A stretch of 64,000 nucleotides of DNA from Neckera pumila (Eukaryota > Streptophyta > Bryopsida > Hypnales > Neckeraceae): assembly GCA_963969595.1 (NCBI GenBank), contig OZ018413.1, forward strand, positions 5,360,711 to 5,424,710, in the 5' to 3' direction. Below, one piece after another: positions 1 to 10,580 of this stretch (its first letter is position 1; each line of letters opens with the position of its first letter). The notes under the pieces were generated by a model that was not told the DNA's origin, made no database searches, and saw only the letters and a program-made list of their open reading frames with translations. Both the position numbers and the translations under genes were made by a program.

Positions 1-37
1 GGAAGCGCGCGAGGCGCTGCAGCACTGCCCGTCTCAT
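1..37 (-). CDS. Possible 5' end of a gene running off the left edge
   Basis: On the minus strand an ATG at 37-35 opens a frame of 12 codons that stays open to the window edge. The residues are M-R-R-A-V-L-Q-R-L-A-R-F, which is arginine-rich with no acidic residue, as in organelle presequences. Positions 1-130 are clearly more GC-rich than the AT-rich DNA that follows, as seen at the 5' ends of the other genes here. Too little is visible to name a product, and a chance ATG remains possible. Confidence 0.3.
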   Translation of the reverse strand, partial: MRRAVLQRLARF

Positions 38-318
38 TTCGCTACTCCTTCTGCCTCGGTGAAATCCTTCGGGGGAGGCAATCGAAGGTGCAGATTTTTG
101 ACTGGGGCGCTCGCTGATTGAAGCGGCAGCGCCGATCAGAATGCGAGAAGCGCACAGCTTTTGGGAAACAGGGTTTTACGAGGAGTACAGTGGCGCCCGG
201 TTCATGTTCATCCAAAGCAAATTTGTCCGAAACTCTGTATTCATCCAAAATGTTCATCCAAAATAGCAAATGGCAAAGCCATTTGCATCAAATTGTGACC
301 AGTTTGTATAATCGTCTA

Positions 319-721
319 GGGGAGGCAACCCATTTCTGACGACTTAAGCAGTTACAGGTATCTGCAGAGTGGATTTCTTCAGTGGGGAAATTTTCCCATG
401 TGCAGAAATAGAGTTTGGAAGGTTTTCATAATTTTTCAGATTTTTATTTCTCAGAACATAATTACTATGATTTTTTTCTGCAGATTTTCTTTGACCCATA
501 TTGGGACATATAAACCTTCCTATTTCCAACCAAGGGTTGGTTGCAAAATCTACCAAGGGCTGGTTGTAATATTGAGTGTCTTGTAGCCTATCATAATGCA
601 TCACAATTGCGCCGGTAACCACACTAAAATTAATCACTGGTCATCTCTTCTTGCACAAAAAGAGAGTAGTCTACATTGCAAGAATGGAGGGGGGAGGTGA
701 TCAAGAATGAGTTGCCTCCCA
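319..721. mobile_element. Inverted-repeat MITE, family B (copy 1)
   Basis: The left end reads TA then GGGGAGGCAACCCATT, and the right end reads AATGAGTTGCCTCCC followed by ATA. The interior aligns over its whole length with 28466-28840. No open frame of note is present. Short terminal inverted repeats, a TA flank and several copies in one window fit a non-autonomous Tc1/mariner-like MITE; the superfamily is inference. Confidence 0.7.
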
Positions 722-2399
722 TATCTTTGCCCAAAATGTAAGTCCTCTAACATGAAAGCTTAGGATCAAATTTGGTACACATGTTCTCAACCTTTGAAAA
801 TTCATGGTATATTCATACGCTATTCAAAAAATTTAAGAGAATCTCAATTTTTTTGTTGAATCCTGGCAAGATTCAACAAATATTTCGGCAAAGTTATAAT
901 GGAAACTATAATCAAAATGATTATTCAAAGGACTTTTGATGCAATTATCTTAGTAATTCCTTTGAATTTGCATTTGAAGGGAATCCCTGTATTTGAAGGA
1001 GAATCTTCAATTTCTATTTTGCATAGTTGAAACCTCCTCATGTCTACTTGAATTAGAATGTTGGTTTTGACTTCAAATCAAATCAAATGTATCTCTTACC
1101 AATGGCAAGAAGAAAGTTTTGTATGTAATTGAAACTGAATGAAATGATGTTGATTATTAGAAATTTTTGAATTCAAAGCATTTGAGCTTTAAAGTGAATT
1201 TTTTATTTTTAATTCAATCACTAAGAGATGAGTTGTTGTTCTAAATGTTAGATTATGTCTTACCCTTATTTTTGCTTGATTTGCTCTAATGTAGCAAAGA
1301 CTTAGTTCCCAAATAATTTTTAACTTAAACATGTAAATTTACGAAATGAGATACTTAAGAATTTGCAATTAAAATGATTCAAATTGCAATAATCTACAAT
1401 TTAGAGAGATTAAAACTTCAAAAATTTATAAAATAGTGGGATTAGAATTTTATGAACTACAAATTAAAAAGATTGGAATTTCAAAAACTAAAATGACTAT
1501 GCATATTCAAATCTGAAATGATTTGAAGGTGATGAACATTTTCACACAACACCTCACAAAAGTATAAACTTCTCTCATTAAAATCATACAAAATCACACA
1601 TGGTCGCATTTTTTCCTTAGCCATAAAATCCCCTTTTGGAAGATAATATTATTTCATCAAAGGGAATATTGCATTTCATATGCAATAAAATTTGAAAAAA
1701 CAACTCAAAACTTTTGTAAAGTTTCCAATCTTTGATACCAACTAAACTACATTTTCCCTATGGACAGGCCTATTCCTAATCCTTATTGCATTTATATTCT
1801 TCCTAATAAATGGCTATTAATATGTCTTGATTGTAAATTTACTGTTGATGTTCCATTTTTAATGGTGCATAATATATCTACATTATAAATGATGAATACC
1901 AATAAATACCCCTTTGTGCAACCCTATGGTATATTGTGTTAGCAAAGAATAAACTCCTTGGGGGTATTGAACGTGCTTTAATTCGAACTTAAAAATACTA
2001 ATAGTTTAGTGTTTTCTTCTAATATCATATACCTACTGCTACTTAACAAGTTTTTTAAAGAATGATGATCAAATTTATGTTTTCTTTTGAATTTTTTTCC
2101 TTGACTCTCAACTCAATTTTGTAAAATCAAAATTCTTAAATCAAATCTTCAATGTAGGAATTATAACTTAAGAGGATTGATAGTCATGGAATCCAATATA
2201 GTGAGGTGTAAAATAAAAATAAGTTTTTTCACCTTAAATCCTAATATCTTACAATCCACATGGTCATATTTTTCAAATTTCTTCCACACATTCTCACCTT
2301 CATTTAGTGCAAGTCAAATCCTACAATCAAATATGCAAAAAAAAATAGGTATTTTGTCTTTTTGCATTATGTACTTAGGTAGAAGCACCCATCATTGAT
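722..2399. other. AT-rich intergenic DNA
   Basis: There is no gene-like open frame here. Bases 2200-2340 resemble the right-hand part of the family A elements (for example 4640-4770), so this stretch probably contains an older fragment of that family. Confidence 0.6.
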
Positions 2400-2972
2400 T
2401 TAAGCAATTCAGAATTGATTTTCAAAAAGTCCTTTTTTTAACTCAATTTTTAATATTTTTTGAAAACAATAAAATCATTTGATGTGTATTGTTTATTGCA
2501 ACATTACAACCATTGGAATTGACATTTTTCAATTCCATAATAAAATTCTTAATAATTTTGAGTTTTGAATCATTCACTACTTCTTTCTACACCATTTTTT
2601 TTTTCTATATGTTGTACAATTCCAAATGATCTGAAATTTTTCAAGCATGTATCCAACTTTCTTTGAAGAATGAATCTAAAGAGTAACCACCATTTTGGAC
2701 ATTTTTTCATTTAAATGTGACCTTGTGAAGTGCAGCTGCCTGTTTTTCGGAGGGCCAAAAAAAGGGTTTTTGCCAATTCAAATGCTAATATCTTGCAATC
2801 TACTTAGTGGAAAATTCTGAAATTTTTTCTATACATTTTCAAATAAGTTTACCTCAAGATTCTATGGTTATATGTGTCCAGAAACATTTTTTTTCTAAAA
2901 TTTGATATTTGTACCAGAAATGGTAGTTTTAGAGTGTTTTTGGTGAAAACATAGTCTCCAACCTTTAGGGGT
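2400..2972. mobile_element. Family A inverted-repeat element, truncated right half
   Basis: This segment aligns closely with 22260-22832, the right part of the intact family A copy. Shared features include a run reading AATTCCATAATRAAATTCTT and the right terminus CTTTAGGGGT followed by TA. The matching left terminus was not found, so this copy looks 5'-truncated. Confidence 0.65.
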
Positions 2973-2985
2973 TAAAAAGCCTACA

Positions 2986-3314
2986 TTAGATGAGATTTAA
3001 GGCCTGAACAAGACTGCGAGTTTCCTCGAGTTCCCAAAATTTGGGGACATGGGAACTTTGCCACATCAACAATTTGACGTGAACAATAGAATGCCACATC
3101 AAAAATATTATTATTTATTTAGTTTGTAAATTTTTTTTATTAAAATTTCAAATTTCAAATATTAAAAAAAAAAATTCTTAAAACTCTTAAAAACTTCAAT
3201 AAATTTTGAATTTTTTAAATTTTGAATTGTTTCTATATTCTAAAAGTTGATTGTTGGTTCATAACAAAGGAAATAGCCTTAAACAATCTTCTTATGGCCT
3301 AAAAAAATATCTAA
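2986..3314. mobile_element. Inverted-repeat element, family C (copy 1)
   Basis: The left end begins TTAGATGAGATTTAAGGCC. The right end is its inverted partner, with GGCC, an A-rich run and ATCTAA. The left end matches the termini of the elements at 15118-15713 and 60297-60578. The interior carries GCCACATC motifs also seen in the 60.3 kb copy. It is non-coding, and the superfamily is unknown. Confidence 0.5.
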
Positions 3315-3368
3315 TGCTTGATTCTAATATGAAAATCTCAAAAGATTAGCACCTACCAATCATAGTTA

Positions 3369-4850
3369 ATCCTTAAATGCCTTTTGTCTCTTTGGGGGAC
3401 AAATGGGATTTCGGGCAGGTACCTACGGGCTGAATTTTTGTTGTGATTTTCCAAAAGAAATTTGAAGATAGAAAAACTGCTAAGCTTTGTGGGAATATAA
3501 TTTTTTTTTCAAACGATGCCAAAGAAAAAAAGTTATGCCCAAATAAGCTCAAAATAGAGGACAGGGGGTGGGGTGGGAGGTAGATTGCCATTTTTTTTTT
3601 TCTTAGATTTTTTTTCTTATAGATTATATATTTATCTATTTTGAAAGCTTTGATTCATTTCATTTGGATTTTTTATGAGAATTTTATAGACAATCTTGTT
3701 TTTTGGGCACTTAGAGCATCTTCCTGAAAAAATAATTTGTAGGATTCATATCTAAATGCAATGTTTACAATTTTTCAAAAAAAGAAGTTCCACAAGGTTT
3801 CATTGTTTTGCTAAAACAATGTCACCATTGGAATTAGTGTTTTTTTTAATTCTATACTAGGGATTGGCGCTTGCTTTGCTACGCATTAAATATATTACTT
3901 TCATCAATTTTTCATGTGATTAAATGGAGATAAACAAAGTATGTATAATCTTTGAATGAAAATATTGACATCCTCATATAATATTCTTTGAAAAAATTTA
4001 TATAGAGCAATATAAAGTAATTAAAGAAAATCTTTATACCATAATTTTTACAAGATAACTTTTGCAAAGATGAAAACATTGCAATAACAGTAAATTAATC
4101 AAGTGAATAATGTAAGTAGAATCTTTACATTTGAATATATAGAGCAACGCCAGCGGTTGGTGCTTCTTTATTCTTTAATATCACATTTTAAGGAAAAACA
4201 TGGAATTTATCTATAGTTTTGTTGTCTAAAAAGTTTCTTTGAAATTTTTTTAGAAGTATCCATTTGATTTTCAAATATTTCACAAAAAGAATACATAATG
4301 TATATAGTAGAAAGTATCCTATGGCTATTACAAAAGCAATTGAATTTCTATAATATTATTCAAAATTGAATTGTGATATTACAGAGGGTGTTATGACTTT
4401 AGTAGTATGATAAAAGATATGAATATTTTAGATTTTCCTTCTATCTCGTACCTATTTCTACTTAGCAATTTTTTTCATAATGAAAATTAAGTATTTTTGG
4501 GATTTTTTCTCTCTAGATTCTCAACTTAACTCTCTTCTATTAAGATTTAAAGCTCAAAACTCTGTAGTGCAAAAAATTTTAATTAAAAATGTTTAAAGTC
4601 ATAAAATCTAGTCCCACAATGTGATGAAAAAGAAAAAGAGAAAAACTTGTTTTTTCACTTTAAACGCAGATATCTTGCAATCTGTGCAATCAAAAATTCT
4701 GAAATTTTTCTGCACACTCTCATATTAGCTAGATGTAAGATCCTATGGTTAGATGTGCAAAAAAAATATTTTTCAATTTTTTTACTCTTTGCTATAATAA
4801 TGGCAATTGGGTGGTTTGGGGCAGATAAATGGCCTTGGGCCTTTAGGGGT
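3369..4850. mobile_element. Family A inverted-repeat element interrupted by a nested insertion
   Basis: The left part (CTTTGGGGGACAAATGG and following) aligns with 40759 onward, and the right terminus CTTTAGGGGT is followed by TA. The left terminus is degenerate. The element is about 1.48 kb instead of about 0.93 kb because a different repeat (3857-4410) sits inside it. The uninterrupted copies at 40.8 and 48.0 kb show the empty site. Confidence 0.7.
3857..4410. mobile_element. Family D repeat nested in a family A element
   Basis: It starts near CTAGGGATTGGCGCTTGC and ends near TTTAGTAGTATGA, and it aligns from end to end with 13001-13538. The GC-rich inverted motif just inside the 5' end recalls some plant Helitrons, but no diagnostic 3' hairpin plus CTRR end is clear, so the class is open. 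It has no open frame. Confidence 0.55.
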
Positions 4851-6095
4851 TAATTCCTAAATGTCTAGAATCTTCTCTAGAATTGACAATTTTGGAAAAA
4901 CATTAAAAATTATTATTTGGAAGAATATTTTGAAATTCATATACAAATAAAAGTTGTAGATTTTGAATTTCAAATTCCATCAATACAGTTTAATTCACCA
5001 ATGCTATCACCAGTACTTTTCTTTAAATTTTCAAAAAGAACTTTCAAAAAGAACTTTCAAAATTCCTTTCAAATTTGATTACTAACAAAATATTATCATT
5101 TTTTGAGTACTATTTGTTGGAATGAATTTGAAATGAAGTTCTCTTCACATGGTGATTTTCTGAAATTTTTGTATTCTTTCAATCTATGACTTCATTTTTG
5201 CAAATCCAATTTGACTGAACTAGAATCAATGCAATTTTAGCTTGGTCAATTACTTGACATACTTCCACATTTGCAATTTTAGAAAAATATGTACTCTAGT
5301 AACACCAAATCCAACCATTAGATAGGACAACAACTTGAAAAGTATCTCTACAAATTAGGATGATTTTCATCCAAGCGATAATGAGAATGAAGTTTGAATT
5401 TCAAAGTGCTTCAAGGTTAAGTAAGGGGATGGTTTCAAGGTACTTTTGGAAACACTAAATTATGGGAACTCTAGAGTGCAAGTCCAGGTACATGGACAGG
5501 AATGGATGCACCTACCTTAGAAATGACAATTTTGAAGTGGTTTTTGGTAAAACATAGTGAGTCATGGATAATGTGCTCAGCAGGTCATTCTAACTTTTTA
5601 AACCTACTTTGATGCTGCGAGGGGCTTTGATTTTGCTTGCGCTCAGAGACCCATTGTTGGCTCATGGAAAAAATCACTTGCGAAGATGCATGCTTTTGAA
5701 GGAATTGTTGTTCAATTGAGCATAATTTTACCTTCAAAAAGCATTTGCAGCAGCCTATAGGATCTTTATCCATCCCTCCAAGTTCATTCTTTGAATAATA
5801 AGCAAATTCAAAGTCTCTGCAAGGTCGGCACTTTTATTATCAATATGGTATATAATTTTCTTGGTTCTTGTGCTAATAGTTGAATTCGGTATTGAAGGTG
5901 TAAGCATTTCTTCCTAAGAACTTTACCAACTTTCGGCATCACCAAAACACAAGCCTCATCGATCTCACCAGCATTGTCAACACGGCATTCTACTTTGGGG
6001 TTATTGTGCAATCGAAAGGCACTCATCTCAACAAAATAATGAAAATCACTAAGGTTAGCTGGAAGTCTGGAACAATGACTTCAACATCAAGGAGG
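4851..6095. other. AT-rich gap downstream of the GDSL lipase
   Basis: I see no coding region here. The 3' UTR of the minus-strand lipase probably lies in the right half. A short direct duplication (ACTTTCAAAAAGA) occurs near 5035-5060. Confidence 0.5.
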
Positions 6096-8970
6096 TCAGT
6101 AAAATTGCTCATAACTCAACTTACACAGTTTTGCAAGTTTATAAGACGGTTCCAAGTGCTTTCCTTGGAGGAATGTGAGCGCCACAAACCGAGCTGCAGC
6201 TTCAGTTATGTGAAGGCCATCCCAGTGAATGTAGGACGCTGGATCTGAACACGATTTGCCTTGCACTAATTCTCCATTCACAAGTGCACTTGTTCCGCAA
6301 CGGACACTCGGTAGCAGATTGTCCTCTCCCCCACCCGCTCCACAACAGACCTTGAAGGTCTCTTTAAAACCTAGTACTTACCACAAGTATTGTTAAACTA
6401 CTAACCATCAGAATCATGCATGAAACACTCTGGACATCGAAATATACTCATGAATGTATAGCCACCTCCCTCCGCATTTCTTTGTGGCAAAACCTCATTT
6501 GTCTAGTACAAACGAATGAATCCTGTAGCACTCTATGTGCACTTGTTTTCGTTGGTGGCTATACTAGGAAGTAGAATGCAAACAATGTGATAGGAATTTT
6601 CACATGTCACTGTCTCTTTCCTCTGCAACTGAGCTAGTGTACCATGCACCTATTAAGTCAATTTAGCATATTCATAGATATTTTGAAACACATTTTCAAA
6701 ATTGGAGATTCATGAAACTTCTAACTTATCAGTCATTGCATCCAGGTTATGAGACACAACTTGCAGATATACCCCAACGAAGCGGACCCTCAAAATTTCA
6801 GGAAACATGGTTCGTTGCAACTATGAATGCACCATATGTACTTAGTATACTACTTAGTGTTAAAACATGCAGGACGGTTTTTCCAGGATAAAGAGAATCA
6901 CGTACCATGTGCTTTACCGTTCAAGATAAGGGTTCGTAAGACCCTGTAAAGATCAGCATAGATGAAAGTAGCATCAGGGTACTTAAGCCCCAAGCCTTGA
7001 AGACCAGAGAGTATTAAAGAGTTTGTGCCTTCTATAGCTGCGTTCAAAGATGCAAGGCACCCGTCTGTGTCCACAGTTGACATGTTGCGTATACCAGGTG
7101 TGGCCAAGAAGGCTGGGTAGCACCCCAGAGGTGGCACATTGAACACCATCAATGTCCGCGCTCCTTGCTTGTAAAGCTCCTGCATACCAACTCAGTCACA
7201 GCTTGTCACAGATGTGGAATATCAATTCCTGAGGTCATCAGATGATAGTGCTTTGCGCCAGTGCAAATTGGCCCCCTCTTCAATCAACACATTTAGAAAG
7301 ACATTGGGATGTTGTTTACCTCTAGTCAGTTTAAACATTATAATGCTGTTTACTTCCTGTATTTTCAATAGTAATAAGTTTGCACTAGTGTTGGCAGATC
7401 GACAGGGTGATCGAGGCATCAGAGGAAACATTGCCGATTTGGTCCCTGAATTCCATTCACTTCCTAAGTAGTTGACGGTCCATGAGTCAAAACTTAACAT
7501 ATTCAAAATTTGCCAACCATCAACATGAATAACCAATTCTTTCTAGGGGTTGTGCCATAGTGAATTTAGGGAACTAAGAACATTGGGGGCCAAATGACAA
7601 TGAAATTCCTTCTAAAGAGAGGGAGAGAGGTTCAGGTCTTACTTCGGTGTTTGCCACCATTGCATTAGAGATGGAGGAGATGTTAGACTGCACTTGTTCA
7701 ATCGTCTGGCCCAGTCTAAGTAAGGGAATCACGAAGTCGTTGGCACCAAATGTTGTGAAGTACAGACCTCTCTGAAAGTCCTTTGGCTTCGTTAACGAAG
7801 TTAGTTTCATGCTGCTCTTTAGAACGCCACCTGCATTAAAAGCATAGAAGCCTTTGCTTAAATTCCTGTGTTGACACCACTACTTAACATTCTTCAGCAC
7901 CTGTGAGAATCCACCCTTCTTCCATTGCAAATGGCAACCGAAAGAAATAGACTCTAAACTCCTGCAGTGAACATGCACTGAACGAATGGTTTTTTCCTGT
8001 TAAAACTTTTGATAACTCCCCCAAGAGATGAGCTCATGAATTTAACTCGGGATTTAACTTTGATGTCGAGGTAAGGTAACTCTCTTGAAGAATATTATAA
8101 GTGAGGGTTATACGTAGAGCACTCTTCAGTTCAAATCGTCACATGGCCTAACCGAGAGTGGACGCAAAATCAGATCGATCAATGGTGCCGAAAAGAAGTA
8201 GGATTTTAGAATTCTTGCTACCTTTCCCTGTCTCCTTCCATAGTGCGAGTGTCCTCTCTTTGAAGTACTCAAACTGCTTGGTCTGGATCCAGAAATAGAA
8301 CGGGGGGCTCACAGTCGCAGGGTAGGAGTTGTTTTGCGTCGTCACTCCAGAGAATGCAAAGTTTGCGCCATGGGAGAAGTCGTATCCAACCGATTGCAGA
8401 TGCGGGCTCAGGAGTGGGATTTTCAGAGCCTGTGCTGCACTCACAGTCGCCGTTCACACAAATCTGTACTCAATTCTGGTCGGCATGCATGGCTTGTGAA
8501 AAATTCCAGTGAATAGATACAGTACCTTCTTCAGCTAGCAATGCATAAGCTACCTTCTTGAGCAATGAATGTCTAAGTTCTTCAGCAATGAATGTAGCTA
8601 CCTCATTAATTGGGCAATGCATAGCTACCTTTATCTTGAGCAATATATTTTGAGTTAAAACCCATCTAGCTTCTTGAGCAATAAATACACGATGGGCAGA
8701 AGCAATACCGAAAAAGTCCACCACGACACGACCGTCAGACCAACGGTTGGCAGGCCTCTTGAAGAAGGTCTCGCCGTAAGGAAGGTTGGACTGCGGTGGG
8801 GATTGATAAGGAAACGCCGCCTGCGAGTTCCCCGTATCGGACATGGAGGCTCCAAATGCGAAGATGGCTTGTGGACATGATTCCGCAGCTTCTGCTCCAC
8901 TGCAACAAATCATTACAAGCAACCCAATGAGACTTGTGATGATCCTCCTCCAGAGATCAGTGAACTCCAT
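6096..8970 (-). CDS. GDSL esterase/lipase, SGNH family
   Basis: Secreted SGNH-hydrolase of the plant GDSL family, expected to cleave acyl esters in the wall or apoplast; the substrate cannot be told. Five exons (minus): 8970-8709, 8434-8222, 7830-7643, 7179-6906, 6370-6096, all GT-AG and in phase, giving 403 aa, a normal family length. An N-terminal hydrophobic stretch (residues 10-25, then AEA) looks like a signal peptide. Block I is FGASMSDTGN with the nucleophile Ser42; block II Gly is 110; block III is GAND at 187-190; block V supplies Asp363 and His366 in HWDGLH. The Asp of the eponymous G-D-S triplet is Ala here, but the catalytic serine is kept. The exon 2 acceptor was chosen to give the family sequence AQALKIPLLSPHL. 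All catalytic residues are present, so the enzyme is probably active. Confidence 0.92.
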
Positions 8971-9394
8971 GGCGGACTTCGATCGATCGCCTGTTTCAAC
9001 TCAGAGAAAGAACTGAACCAAATCCTGTCTAAGTTACAACTGTATTCACATAATTTGTTGGATTAAGGATGAAGTCGATCAGCATTGGATGATCTACATC
9101 CGAGAATCAAGGACATCTTGCGCCATAATGGAACAGCAGAGCAATCGCTGGTATTGAGAAGACGAACCAGCACTCCAGCAGTAGAGCCTTGACTATTGGT
9201 ACAACCCGCCTAGCAGGCTGCAAGGGATTAACCTCGCTCAGCACTGTAGTTTGTACCACTCTCTCTCCTGTACGTATGCGTGTGTCATGCTGGAGCAGTG
9301 TTACAGTGTGTCCTGAGCTTTCTCGGTAGCGATGGTGTACCCTGTGCTTTAGCATAGCACAATGGAGGTGTATTGGAGGTGTATTAAGCATTAA
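8971..9394 (-). promoter_or_regulatory. Upstream region of the GDSL lipase gene
   Basis: This is the short, moderately GC-rich sequence before the lipase ATG, and it should hold the 5' UTR and promoter. No convincing TATA box was found. Short open frames here are not gene-like. Confidence 0.35.
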
Positions 9395-9684
9395 TATGGT
9401 GAATTTTGTTAAAATGGCGGCATTCCATTACAATGGCACGTTTTTAAGTTCAGAACGGCCGTTCTGAAATCTACATCAGTGGTACATTCTGAAAATCTAT
9501 GCCTTTCCTAGATATCTAAAATCTATATTGTTCCTAGATGTTTGAAATCTACAAAGTCTTAGATGTTTGGAATCTATACCAGTTCTAGATGTTTAGAGCG
9601 GACAGCCTGAAAAAATGGGTTAAGGAATATGGCACAAGGAAAATATGGCACTAGGAATACCGCCATTTTAATGAAATCCGCCAT
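9395..9684. mobile_element. Foldback MITE with AAAATGGCGG termini
   Basis: The left end contains GAATTTTGTTAAAATGGCGG, and the right end contains its inverted counterpart CCGCCATTTTAATGAAATCC. TTAAT lies at both borders. The interior (9500-9600) carries three imperfect tandem copies of a unit around CTAGATGTTTGAAATCTA. It is non-coding and is the only copy seen in the window. Confidence 0.6.
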
Positions 9685-10112
9685 TAATATGTTTGCTCAG
9701 CTACACAGGAAACTCATATCATGTTTGCGACGTTCATTCTCGGTTCATTCCCGGTGAGTACCACTTTTCCCTGTGTACATGTAGTATCAACATGTGTCCA
9801 AAATAACTGTAAATAGTAAAGTTTTTATAGGTGTCAAAATTTAAAGTTAAGTGGGACTCACCGGGATTGAACACTGGGAACGCGATATGATTTTCTTGTG
9901 CTACCGCTTAATTTGATGGACCTACATTACTATGTATGGAATTTGAGCGTTGAGTCAGTCTAGTACGTGTATGTTGGTCTAGTTAGATTCAATAGGTTAA
10001 GGCCCTTTTTTCCAACCTAAAACTGCACTAATTTTTGTCATACGTTAACTGACTGTAGCTTTTAATACTACCACCATGACGGACAGTAGCCGTGACCTCG
10101 GGGGTCTCTTCC

Positions 10113-10580
10113 CAATTTAAGGGACAAAACTTCCACCTCTGGAAGTTTCAAATGCACAATGTTTTACTCGGGAGGGAACTGATCTATGGATGTCGTAGAT
10201 GAAGAGAAACCCATTGCCACAGTAGAAGCCAAAGGTAGAGCAACCTGGCATAAAAGAGACAATCAAGTCGTTAGTCTTTTGTGTCAAGCCATAGATGAAA
10301 GCATGCTTAAACATGTTACAAGTTGTGTCACATCCAAGTAGATATGGGACAAGCTTAAAATCTTTCACGAGCAAAACGTTGCAAAAAATATCCATACCTT
10401 ACAATAGGAGTTCTATAAGTGCTCCATGAGTTAGAGAGCAGTATCACAGATTTTATAGGGAAGCTCAATGTTGTAGTCCAACAGCTAGTCAACCGAGGCG
10501 ACGCCACATTTAACAACTAAGGTGTGATAATTATCTAAAATCCTGTGCAACTTGCCAAGAGGATTTGAAACTAAAAGGGT
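10113..10580 (+). pseudogene. Degraded Ty1/Copia retrotransposon gag fragment
   Basis: Plus-strand translation gives a recognisable Copia-type Gag (UBN2-like) pattern broken by several stops and frame changes. In order it shows FKGQNFHLWKFQM, an ATWHKRD segment, VSLLCQAIDESML, and I-W-D-K-L before a stop-interrupted coiled region. In intact relatives this capsid-like domain packages the element RNA. No protease, integrase, reverse transcriptase or LTR was recognised nearby, so this is an old fragment. It carries no function I can infer. Confidence 0.7.
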
